Below are positions 32,747-42,195 of a DNA stretch of 64,000 nt, piece by piece (position 1 is the stretch's first letter; each line of letters starts with the position of its first letter). The translations under genes and the position numbers were made by a program. The stretch is from the NCBI GenBank assembly GCA_948567375.1, contig OX419756.1, forward strand, positions 57,674,333 through 57,738,332. The letters are read 5' to 3'. This stretch comes from Lunularia cruciata. Lineage: Eukaryota; Streptophyta; Marchantiopsida; Lunulariales; Lunulariaceae. Below the pieces are notes generated by a model that ran no database searches, was not told where the DNA came from, and worked only from the letters and a program-made list of their open reading frames with translations.

Positions 32747-34284
32747 TCAGAGAAGTGAAGTCAGGGGGAAATCGGGTGCAGGAACGTTGAGTGTTGGTGG
32801 TATCTCCAAGCTCGGTGGATCGTGGTAGCTCGATTCAAGTTTTGTGTTTCCCTAGTGTGTAGAAGCTCGTTCAAGTGATTCAGATTTGGCAGTTAGGCAG
32901 ACGGTGTGCGGAAGCGCTGGCCAAATTTTGAGCAAAGAAGGAGCAATTTTTGAGCAGTATTGTGATTTTGAGCTCAAGAGGTGAAGGCAGGACCAATTTG
33001 CTGCGAGTTGGGCTCAAAAAGTGAAATTGAAGGTGGAGTTGGGAAGCTCTTCTCATGAAATTGTGATTTGGAAAAACCCGTTTTATCAATTTGGATCAAG
33101 TAGAAAGTTAGCGGGGGATTTGGCGGACAGCCATCTTTAGGGTTTACGTTAGATTTTACGTCAGATTTTGGGCCAGATTTGGAGGAGTTTTTGCTATTTG
33201 GCCAGATTTGGAGGAGTTTTGCTAGTTTGGAGGACTTTTGCAAATTTGGAGAAGTTTTGCCAATTTTGGAGGACGTTTTGAAGTGGCAACAAGAAAGGCC
33301 TCATTTGGCTGAATTTTGGCATTTTGAGGCTTTGAGGCATAGGACTGTGGGCTATGAGAGACTACAAAGGCCTAGAAGGGCCAGCAAGCCAGCTTGCTGG
33401 TGTGAGGCTAGCTAGTTTAGAGTAGATCTTGGTCATTGGTTGGCAAAATCTGCCTTTCTTGTTAGATTGTGCGCATCAAGGATTGACCCCTAGATCTCTT
33501 GTTCCTAGACTGGTGCCCTAGCCAACTGGTCCACCCTCACTTGTTGTCCTAGTGACTGCGCCATTGTTATCTATACACATGTAGCTTTGGCTAGGAGAGG
33601 CAGTTTGATCCCATTCTTGGTGATCCTGGTAGCTTAGGACTTAGATCCGAACACTCTCTTATGTCAAATGCCAAATGGTGGTAGAGTTAGTCCGTGTTGT
33701 GTTATGAGATAGAGGGTTTTTGTTTAGATTTCTTGTGATTGGATCCCCTCCATTCTCTGCTTCCTGTTTGTGCACCATGTTTGTGTGAGGTGCCCTGACT
33801 TTTGAGCGTTGGTGCTTTGGTGTGCTCTCAGTGGTGAGGCTGGAGTGATGACAAGTCAGACTACCTTTGTTTCTCTCTGGAGAGGCAGGAAGTGATGACT
33901 TGCAGACCGTGAGAGTGCGTGTTATGATGGCAGGTTATAGGTTGCCCTTCCCTTAGTGTAGTTATCTCAGTTAGAGTTACATTAATAGGTGGTGTTTAGT
34001 TGGTGTTGGCACGTGGTGGTGTTGGTACTTGGTGGGGTACTTGCGGTTGCGACTTGCGGTTGCAGTTGGTGGTTCGGGTTTGCTGGTGTGGTTACTTTGT
34101 CACGACGGAGTTCTTTGGAGATTCCAGAGGAGTTAGCCCTGCAGTACGCAGTGGGTTTACTTGGAGTGGTGCTCGGTATCAGCCTGTATCTCATTTCCTA
34201 GTGATTAACTCTGAGTTGGAGTTTGACACAGTAGCTGATTCAGTTGAGAATGCACTTGGTGTGTCCGCACCGTTGTTGTAGGAC
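32747..34284 (+). other. G leader region
   Basis: About 1.5 kb before Gag has no convincing long frame. It includes a short direct repeat of GGCCAGATTTGGAGGAGTTTT (20-base core, 33171-33225) followed by variants to about 33280. Open frames seen here lack recognisable domains. A long untranslated leader is common in plant gypsy elements. Confidence 0.55.
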
Positions 34285-35340
34285 ATGGACGAGATTTATG
34301 GGGCCTCCAAAGGCCCTAGGCATTACTCTGGTACAGTGGGTACCATTGAGTTGGATGACTTCATCTAGGAGTTCGATAGTTGGTGTGATCTATAGCAGAT
34401 GCGGAACCTGACTTTGTTCACACCATTCATGGCATGGAAGGGGTTGTTCCAACATCTGGAGGGTCCGCCGATGGATGACTACCATGAGTTCAGGAGAGCT
34501 CATTTGGAGGAGATTGAGTTATGGAGACAATATTGGTCTCCACACTATGTCTCTATCACTTCAGGCTTGGTGGCCAAGAGTAGAACGGTTGTACCCATGA
34601 GTTCTAGCTTGAGTAGTGTTGGTGGAGCTAGTGGAGGTGCACTAGCTAGAGATAGTGCTACTACGAGTGGAGGTACCACTACAGGAGGTGGGGTGGTACC
34701 GGGGTTTAACCCCATGGTGGAGTTCTTCCTATGTTTGAGGTAGAACTACCAAGGAGCTTGCAGGAGTTCCAACGGAAGGCTGGAGAGAGCCTACTCGAGG
34801 CATACACTCGCATGAGGCGGCTGATCAGTTTCACTCTGGGAGTTACTAAGGCCTAGGCAGTCCAATTTTGGTATGGGATATTGGATAGGGAGTTGCAACG
34901 TAGAGTTTGTGATGCTACGTTGTTGCAGGCTACTTCGCCCACCTTGGCAATAGTCTTTGGTTTGGCTGAGCATATTGAGCTCAATATGGTGGAAGAGAGA
35001 GTGGTGACATCTGGATTTGGTAGAGAGACCTCATCCACGACTGTGACTTCTTCTAGAGTGCAGTAGAGTGCACCAAGCCTAGTTGGTTTTTGAGGACAGG
35101 GTGGACAGCCCAGATCCTATGGAGCAAGTGGAAGGCCTAGTGGAGTTAGACCCTTACTCTCATTTTTGGGTCAGCAGCAGCTAGTGAGTGGTGGTGTTGC
35201 TTGTTGGACTTGTGGTGGACCTCACCATAGGAGAGAGTGTACTCAAGGCAGCAAACCTGATACCTCTGGTGCATCACAGCCAGCACAGAGGCAGTGTGAG
35301 CATTGCCATAGATTTGGTCACACTAGTGACCGGTGTTTTG
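34285..35340 (+). pseudogene. gag: G Gag with two zinc knuckles
   Basis: From ATG 34285 the capsid reads MDEIYGASKGPRHYSG, with stops at 34366 and 34393, then a Gly/Ser/Thr-rich linker. A one-base shift near 34735 leads to the Gag helix block: LQEFQRKAGESLLEAYTRMRRL, QFWYGILDRELQRRV and LAEHIELNMVEE. Two knuckles follow: CWTCGGPHHRREC (35202-35240, a CX2CX3HX4C variant) and CEHCHRFGHTSDRC (35295-35336, CX2CX4HX4C). An RGG-rich stretch near 35397-35450 could add RNA binding. The protein would package the element RNA. Confidence 0.82.
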
Positions 35341-35699
35341 ACCTACATCCGGAGTTACGGAGTGGTAGGGCTGCTATGGCAGGTAGTAGAGGAGCTCCAG
35401 TTCATGGAGGACGAGGTGGTAGAGGTGGTGGTAGAGGATCTACACCTAGTAGGGTTGCAATACCTGCCCTTACTTCTGACACAGCTATGGCTACTTGGAT
35501 TGAGCAGTTGGAGCAGAGATTGGCTAGTATGGCTATTGCTCAGAGGAGATCAGATTTGGGTGCTGAGGCTTCCACCTCATATGCTGGTGATAGAGATGCT
35601 TTGGACTTCATGTGCAGAGCAGCACAAGTGGATGCATCTGTAGTAGTGACTAGGAGTGCAGTACGTGCTCCAGAGCCTAGAGGAGCATCGGTGGAGTTG

Positions 35700-36560
35700 G
35701 ACCCATAGAGAGGAGAGGTTGGGAGACAGGTCAGACTTCCCCAGTCTTTCACGCTATCTGAGGCATTGTAGATGACATCCATGGTTCCTAGACGTCCCAG
35801 TGCAGGTGTGGTAGGTGGTGATGGACTACCTACTAGTCAGCCACCTACTACTACACAGGCTGAGTCTAGCATGATGTTGGGGGCGGCTCAGCTGATTATG
35901 CGGCATCCTTTGTTTTCAGCCAGTGACATATTTACATTGGGGGTTGACCCAGCCCCAGTGTTCTGGTTGGCTGCCACATTGTGTGAGAGTAGGGATGGTG
36001 CAGTTCCTACTACTGGAGCAGAGGTGGTTGGTAGTGGAGCTGACTTGGTTGAGGAGCATGGGATCCGTTCAGCGACCAGTGGTTTATGGCAGGCAGCAAC
36101 GGCTAGATTGGAGGAGTTGCCAACTAGACCGGCCTTTGAGAGGGCGCGGTTTACACCCGGTGTTGTCCTATTGGATAACCAAAGGGGGATTTTTTGTTTG
36201 GTGGGACTTTTAAGGAATGTCTATACACCACAGAGAGTCTTGTTAGACTCTGGTGCGTAGCCCCTTATGTTAGGGAAGGTTGTAGTTGTCGGTCTGGAGT
36301 TACGGAAGACCGATGTGGAAAGGTGTCCATTTCAGATCCAAACATCTCTAGGTGGTGGTTTGACACAGTACATCACACGTGGGGAGCTTGTTGTCTAGGT
36401 TCAGCCTGGTCATCCGACTAATAGCTCGGTGGTGAGAGCTCAGGCTATTGCGACGATAGCTGAGTCATATGATGTGCTAGTTGGGGGAGTAGTGTTATAC
36501 CCTATGGGTTTCAGCATTGACTATTGGGAGGAGACAGCCTCTTATAGACCTGGTTGGCAG
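35700..36560 (+). pseudogene. G aspartic protease
   Basis: The frame continuing from Gag reaches QRVLLDSGA (catalytic D at 36246-36248), then a TAG and PLMLGKVVV, giving the DSGA plus PLM pattern of a retropepsin. The closing part reads ESYDVLVGGVVLYPMGFSIDYWEE (about 36445-36520). TAG stops at 36258 and 36396 each replace a likely Gln codon. The catalytic triplet is intact. The enzyme would release the methyltransferase and other Pol parts from the polyprotein. Confidence 0.8.
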
Positions 36561-36818
36561 TCTAGTGAGGGACGGGTATGTCACCTACCAGTACGCTTCA
36601 GTAGTGGCAGTCTTAGCTCACTACAGTTTGGGACCATGGCAACATCAGTTTTAGCTTTTAGCAGTGCAGTTACTTGGCCTGGTGACTTGTTAGAGGGGAA
36701 CGCCCATGTAGAGGATACTCCAGTACCAGAGGAGATCACTCGGCTTTGGAGTACGAGTGGGATTGTTCCATCCACCTTGGATGTTCCATTGTGGAGTTCA
36801 GAGGAAGCATTGCAGTAG

Positions 36819-37910
36819 CATGCATATGAGTTGGTACAGCAGGCTTGGAGTGGAGCCTTTGTACCATCAGGGGATGAGTGTGAGGATGAGCCTCTAGAGG
36901 TGATTGCTTTGACACCTCTGGATATCACACTCATTGCTTGGCAGTATCCAGTACAGGGGATATGTCTATTGAAGTTATTTGGTAGGATCAGCACCGGACT
37001 AGTTGTGGTGTTACAGGCGGGTATACGAGTACAGAGGTACTTGTATGTAGAGAGAGATGAGACTGCTAGGTGAGTCTCTCTACATCATGTGGCACACTTG
37101 GCCTATCGGTATCCGGAGTTATTACCGATGTCAGCAGTTAGAGGTTACCAAAAGGCCTTACCAGGAGTCATTTCCTTACGGGGGGTACTTGTATGTAGAG
37201 AGAGATATGGGCCTATTCACTTGGTGATTTCTGGATGGCCATGTCAGGGACATACACGTGCGGGCCGCGGTTTGGGTCTTCAGGATCCTCGTTCTGGTGT
37301 GTTTTGGGAGATGTTATGGATACTACAACATCTCCAGGTTCATCAGTCTGTTTCTCCAGCTTACCTTTTGGAGAACGTTCCATTGATGGGTGATTCTTGC
37401 ACTAGAGTGGTGGCGAGTACACATCAGGTCCATTCTTGGATGGGACCTGCTGTATTGTTAGATGCAGCCAAAGTGGGATCACGGGCTCATCGTCTTCATC
37501 TTTGGTGGACAAGCCTCTTACCCAGAGAGGTTCTATAGCGTGCTTATGATGGGATTCAGCGACTGGACCACATTCTTGTTGATGATATCTTGGATGTTGG
37601 GCGTCAGTCTCAAACAGTGGTAGTGGCTGATAGGTCACCTATGGCAGTGGTGAATCTAGTTGGACAGCCTAGAGCTGCATTTCCCACACTCATGAGTTTC
37701 CCAGGCTCTCATGCTTTTCGAGAGGGAGGACTTGGACTTGTTTGGGACTCACAGTTATAGCAGTTGGTGGAGCCCAATGCTGATGAGAGAGAGCGGGCAA
37801 TGGGTTTTTGCACCGGTATTACCGCTATTCCAGCAATGTCACAAGCATCCAGGCGTCAGATGTTAGGTCAGGCTATGGACCTGAACTGTTTGACCTGGAT
37901 TGTGAGCCTT
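36819..37910 (+). pseudogene. G C5-cytosine DNA methyltransferase domain
   Basis: About 330 codons between protease and RT carry the C5-methyltransferase motifs in canonical order: I, GICLLKLFGRISTGL (36957-37001, SAM binding); II-like YVERDETAR (37047-37070); IV, SGWPCQGHTRAG with catalytic Cys at 37242-37244; VI, LLENV with ENV at 37371-37379; VIII, GSRAHRLHLWW (37476-37508); IX/X, ERERAMGF (near 37782-37805) and RRQMLGQAMDLN (37851-37886). The family transfers a methyl group from SAM to cytosine C5. Stops at 36816 (TAG), 37071 (TGA), 37536 and 37758 (TAG) interrupt it, yet every catalytic residue I can place is intact. The order is not rearranged as in plant DRM. The short gap between VIII and IX and the AHR...LP segment recall DNMT3, while PCQ recalls other families. 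Source family unresolved. Confidence 0.88.
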
Positions 37911-38249
37911 GGCTTGGCAGAGCAGCATAGGATGCGCTTGATAGGCCTCACCACTCGGACACTTGTGAGCCCTGTGCCTATCGAGATGATTCAGGCACAT
38001 GCTGGGGGCGATGGACCGAGTGGACATGGTATTCTTGGGACACATCCGGTAGCTACTAAGGAGAGTGGTCTACTTGGAGTCCATCTAGGTGAGCGTGGGC
38101 TACTTGGATTACACCCTTGGTCCACATGAGATGCAGCCAAAGGACATGTGGAGCTTGCAGCCAGAGTGGAGGGAGTTTTTCACACTGAGGTTGGGACCTC
38201 TAGTGGTCAAGAGCATGACACTATTGCTCCCAAGGGCCAAGTTTAGCAG

Positions 38250-39059
38250 TCAGTCAGTACGTCTTCTACTCCTACTATAGTTACAGAGGATACTTGGGAG
38301 CCAAATCTTGGACCCAAGCTTACTGGAGAGGAAAGACAGAGGGTTTGGAGGTTCTTGAGGAGTCACACAAGTTGTTTTGCCTTCATAATGAAGGATTTGG
38401 GTGCTCTAAAGGGACCTGGTATATGGATTGAGCTGACTAGCGACACACCAGTTTTCCGAAGTCCTTATCAATATAGTGATATGGAGAGGACATTGATTCA
38501 GAGCCGGAGTAGTGACCTTTTTGAGGCTGGTTTGGTGGAGATTTCACATGGAGAGTATGCATCAGCGACAGTGATGCCAGCCAAGAAGGATATGCATGGC
38601 AACTATACAGATAGGCAGATGTGTGGAGATTACCGTCCTATTAACCGACAGACCAGGTCTGATCGGTATGCCATGCCTACACCGGAGGAGATTTTTGATG
38701 CGATTGGGCATGTAAAGGTCTTTAGTACTTTGGATCTTCAAGCGGGATATCATCAGTTGCCAATTAGGGAGGAGGATAAGTCCAAGACAACATTTTGGGC
38801 TATTGATCCTCACAGCAAGGATGTGTTATATCAATGGAGGTTCTTACCATTTGGGTTGAAGAATGCTCTTGCTGAGTTCCAGAGGGTCATGGATAGGATC
38901 CTAGCTGGATTGGATTTTGCTTGGTGCTATATTGATGACATTTTGGTTTATAGCACTACTGTGGAGGAGCATGAGAGACAGTTGTTGGAGGTGTTTGAGA
39001 GGTTGAGATCTCATGGACTCAAATTACATCTTGGGAAGTGTAGGTTCTTCCACAAGTAG
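38250..39059 (+). CDS. G reverse transcriptase (long open segment)
   Basis: A 235-codon frame without stops (38355-39059) covers most of the RT: LFEAGLVEISHGEYASATVMPAKK (in two parts), MCGDYRPINRQT, YAMPTPEEIFDAIG, FSTLDLQAGYHQL, WRFLPFGLKNA and the intact palm CYIDDILVYS with YIDD at 38928-38939. It begins in frame with the methyltransferase (TAG at 38244-38246 between them) and ends at a TAG (39057-39059) where Gln would fit, just before VEYLGHTI. As part of a broken polyprotein it is probably not expressed whole, but the RT core is complete. Confidence 0.88.
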   Translation, partial: SVSTSSTPTIVTEDTWEPNLGPKLTGEERQRVWRFLRSHTSCFAFIMKDLGALKGPGIWIELTSDTPVFRSPYQYSDMERTLIQSRSSDLFEAGLVEISHGEYASATVMPAKKDMHGNYTDRQMCGDYRPINRQTRSDRYAMPTPEEIFDAIGHVKVFSTLDLQAGYHQLPIREEDKSKTTFWAIDPHSKDVLYQWRFLPFGLKNALAEFQRVMDRILAGLDFAWCYIDDILVYSTTVEEHERQLLEVFERLRSHGLKLHLGKCRFFHK

Positions 39060-40984
39060 GTTGAGTATTTGGGTCACACTATCTACCCTGGAGGACTTGG
39101 TGTCAGCAGACCAAGGTGGAGGCTATTGCACGTATTCCTCTACCTACGGATGTGAGCAGAGTACGAGCATTCCTTGGGTTGGCAAACTTCTATCGCCGCT
39201 ATGTTAGAGGATTTAGAGGCATTGCCAAGGTCTTGACAAAGCTGACCAAGCTTACACAAGAGTGGTGTTGGGGAGATGAGCAGGAGAGAGCTTTTGTAGA
39301 GCTCAAGGAGAGGTTGACATCTGCTCCTATTTTGAGGAGACCGATCAGGGGAAGACCATTTCAGGTTCATACTGATTGGAGTATGTTGGGGCTTGGAGCG
39401 GTGCTCACCAAGCATGATGATGAGGGGAAGGAGTTTGTGGTGGCCTATGCTAGTCGCTCCAACAATTCAGCAGAGGCAAAGTATACTTCATATGAGGGAG
39501 AGTGCTTGGCAGCAGTTTGGGCAATAGCACATTTCCGATGTTACCTATTTGGTAACCCCTTCACTCTCATCACTGATCATCAGTCGCTGAAGTGGTTGAT
39601 GGAGTCCGACAAGCTTTTAGGGAAGCTTGCACGATGGGCTCTGATTTTACAAGAGTATGATTTCACGGTTGTTCACAGACCTGGAGTGGTGAACCGTGAT
39701 GCAGATGGGTTGAGTAGAAACCCATGTCCTAGCCAGCAGGATCAGACCGGAGCACGTTGGCATGGTGAGACAGATGAGGAGATGGTGCCAGGTTGGCATG
39801 CATTGGCCTTTCTGTGTATATTTGCAGAGGCTTTGGTGGTATCTCTCTCAGGGCATACAAGAGGAGTTATTGAGGTCACCAATCCAGAGAGTGAAGATAT
39901 TGGTACAGTTCAGCGAGACATTCATGATGATGTCTTAGTGATGGACTATCTTTGCACTGGTGCTGTGGGTGGCATAGTTGGGGCCAAGGAGAGAGATCGT
40001 GTTCTTCAGCGAGCCAGATGGTTCAGATTGGAGGGTAGACATATTTTGTGTGTATGGGAGGATGGTAGAGTGCGAGTAGTACCACTTCCATCTCAGAGAC
40101 CACAGTTGGTCCGTCATGCTCATGAGGAGCTAGGACATTTTGGAGTAAAGTGTACGTATAGCTTACTTCAGAGTCATTATTGGTGGCACGGTATGCAGAC
40201 TGAGGTACAACAATTTGTTGCCAGATGTGTGGTTTGTGACCGAGTTAGAGCATCATTCAATGCTCCTACGCCACAGTTACACCCATTACATATCATGGGA
40301 TTGGGTTACTGTTGGAGTTTGGACTCTGCCGGACCTTTACCGCTGACTGTGAGACATCATCGGTATGTTTTGGTGATGGTGGAGCACTTCTCCAAGTGGA
40401 TTGAGTTGGTGGCACTTCCTGACAAGTCTAGTGAAGGGACAGCTTACTTGTTCTTGGATCGAGTTCTCAGTCATTTTGGTGCACCAGCTGAGGTTTTGAC
40501 TGATCAAGGTACAGAGTTCTTAGGGAAGTTTCAGGTCTTGTGTGACAAGGCTTTGATTGATCATTGTACGACATCCCGAGATCACTTTGAGGCAGATGGC
40601 TTAGCAGAGAGAGTGGTTCAGACGGTGAAGAGAGGATTGCAAAAGTATGGTTTGCAGAGAGGCCACTTGGGAGATTGGGATCTCCAGTTACCTTGGTTGG
40701 CCATGGGCTATCGGTTCAGCCGGCAAGCCTCCTTAGCATCCTTCTCTCCATACTTTCGACTCTATGGACAAGACCCAGATTTACCTGCAGCCATTCGTCA
40801 AGATGCTATTGTAGTTTTGGACTTGGATGACCCCAATGTATGGATGAGTGCATGTTCTCAGCGGGCAGAGATCTTTCAGAGAGTGATGCCGATGGCTTTT
40901 GAGAACTTGGCGATTGCTCAACATAGAGATACTTTACGCTATGCTACCATTCAAGGAGGAGGTTATAGACCCTTGATCCTTTGA
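39060..40984 (+). CDS. G RNase H and integrase (622-codon open frame)
   Basis: After a one-base shift near 39102, a frame of 622 codons (39116-40984) is open. RNase H: HTDWSMLGLGAVL, YEGECLAAVWAIAHFRCYL, TDHQSLKWL and NRDADGLSR, with D, E, D, D present. Integrase: the HHCC zinc fold (HAHEELGHFG...CVVC, about 40108-40235), then D at 40322-40324 (SLDSAGP), D at 40502-40504 (LTDQGTEF) and E at 40607-40609 (GLAERVVQ), about 35 residues apart as in DDE integrases. A TGA at 40982 truncates it, and the same frame goes on to the integrase C-terminus. Confidence 0.9.
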
Positions 40985-41190
40985 TTTCATCCAAGTGACT
41001 ATGTATATCTACAGCAGACAGCACCGATGATACTTGATGTTTCTACAGGCCGCACTATCTTGAGAGTGTGCGAGGTTTTGCCATCTGGAGTCCTTGTGTT
41101 AGAAGGACGTGATGGTGTTGTTTGGAAGGATCATGTGCGCAATTGTGCGCCATGCCACCTCCCAAACATTGATAGTACTATGGACCCAAG
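40985..41190 (+). pseudogene. G integrase C-terminal domain
   Basis: Reading on from the TGA at 40982 the frame gives FHPSDYVYLQQ, then LDVSTGRTILRV, VLPSGVLVLEGRDG and NCAPCHLPNID. The F-P-D-V/L start and LRV block fit the small barrel domain at the integrase C-terminus. It links the catalytic core to the PHD finger across a one-base shift at about 41190. Confidence 0.7.
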
Positions 41191-41360
41191 ATTTGGCACT
41201 TGTATGTGCATGCTTGAGGTGTTTGTTGTGTGGTTCTTCTGGTGGAGCTGCTATTATGTTAGTGTGTGATAGCTGTTCGAGAGGATGGCATATGGCATGT
41301 ATGACTCCTCCCCTCATGGTGGTTCCTCAGGGACAGTGGTTATGTCCTAGATGTACTTGA
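41190..41360 (+). CDS. G C-terminal PHD finger
   Basis: The frame ending at TGA 41358 reads CLLC (41220-41231), CDSC, RGWH, MAC, TPPLMVVPQGQW and LCPRC (to 41354). This is a full C4HC3 PHD signature with the conserved Trp two residues before the last Cys pair. PHD fingers read the histone H3 tail, methylated or unmodified at K4. Here it occupies the place of the chromodomain in chromoviral integrases, so it could steer integration to particular chromatin. It sits one base out of frame with the integrase through an apparent indel near 41190. Confidence 0.82.
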   Translation, partial: DLALVCACLRCLLCGSSGGAAIMLVCDSCSRGWHMACMTPPLMVVPQGQWLCPRCT

Positions 41361-41529
41361 CCTATAGCTAGTTCATTCTTTATATGGTATAGATTGCTGA
41401 TAGGCGACTAACAATGGGGCTCCATAGCACCCGGCCTCCTGATCTTTGCCCATTAGAGGGTATACCATATACTTAAGGTAGATGGCTATCTGGAGTTAGA
41501 GGGACCTAACCGCCAGCTAGGGGGGCAAT
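41361..41529 (+). other. G 3' untranslated stretch and polypurine tract
   Basis: About 150 bases after the stop carry no frame. AGGGGGGCAA at 41519-41528 is a polypurine tract followed at 41530 by TGTGCCAC. By retroelement logic this should mark the start of the 3' LTR, about 107 bases before the sequence (TGTCACGCC) that begins the left end of the whole insertion. Confidence 0.65.
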
Positions 41530-42190
41530 TGTGCCACTTTAGAGTCTATGTATGACTTATGTGTGAGTTGTGCTTCTATAGTGTATGATGTTGACAACGA
41601 TGTATGTTGTGTAGCGATGTATATATGCACAATAGTTGTCACGCCATTTGTAGTTCTGCATCTAGCTGCTTGGACACTGGAGTTCCAGTGATAGTAGTTA
41701 GAGTTATTCTAGTAGTTTCTCAGGGACTACTTTCCAACAGTCTGATTTGGTGTTTGGGGTATTGACTTCACAGTGGGGCCCACCGTCACTTTGCACCATT
41801 CGCACCGTCAAGTGTGCCGTCAGCAAGACCGTTAGGGTTTCAGTGCTAGCTCGAGTCCAGGAGGTATAGTTTTGAAGTGAGCTCCAAAGAGCTCACTTCT
41901 CTGATGTTGAGCCTTCGAGTTCCTGGCTATGGTGGACAGAGGCCGGCAAGCGTCACCTGGATTCTCTATGCTTGAGTGGGTGTGGCTTGACTGTAATAAG
42001 TGCCCAATTGTTGGCAGTTTATAGAGTGACAGATCAAGTACTGATCTGAGTTGAGTTGAGTTGAGAGTGTTAAGCAATCTGATTATTGTGGCACTTTAGA
42101 GTCTATGTATGACTTATGTGTGAGTTGTGCTTCTATAGTGTATGATGTTGACAGCAATGTATGTTGTGTAGCGATGTATATACGCACGAC
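41530..42190 (+). repeat. G 3' LTR plus a second partial LTR head
   Basis: 41530-42085 is a complete LTR by the polypurine and primer criteria (TGTGCCAC to CTGATTA). It is followed at once by TGTGGCAC and about 104 bases (42087-42190) that repeat its own head (41530-41633), ending GCACGAC next to AAATA. Left end plus right end thus amount to one LTR cut at base ~105 and placed around the element. The alternative that the true LTR is TGTCACGCC to ACGACA (41637-42191) leaves the 5' copy without its tail. Confidence 0.75.
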
Positions 42191-42195
42191 AAATA

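Larger units (their letters stand above)
32296..42190 (+). mobile_element. G: Ty3/gypsy element with DNA methyltransferase and PHD finger
   Basis: One long Gag-Pol (about 34285-41357) encodes Gag, two zinc knuckles, protease, C5-cytosine methyltransferase, RT, RNase H, integrase and PHD finger. It lies in two main frames with three single-base shifts (near 34735, 39102 and 41190) and stops of TAG/TGA type only. TAATA (32291-32295) and AAATA (42191-42195) flank it, within element F. The LTRs are permuted: see the separate LTR entries. It is far better preserved than the surrounding elements. RT and integrase place it in Ty3/gypsy. The two extra domains are not standard for any plant lineage I know. 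Confidence 0.88.

Noticed and set aside
35188..35643. 151-codon + strand frame overlapping the G zinc knuckles
   Set aside because: It overlaps the Gag/zinc-knuckle frame of G in another phase and has no conserved motif, so it is a shadow.
36581..36994. 137-codon minus-strand frame under the G protease and methyltransferase
   Set aside because: Antisense shadow of a well supported coding frame, with no domain.
36819..37910. Reading the methyltransferase as a plant DRM enzyme
   Set aside because: DRM enzymes have a rearranged motif order. Here motifs I, IV, VI, VIII, IX and X are in canonical order and the loop is PCQ.
36819..37910. A host methyltransferase gene that happens to lie inside G
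   Set aside because: It is in the same frame as the protease upstream and the RT downstream, without introns, start, stop or own target duplication, so it is part of Gag-Pol.
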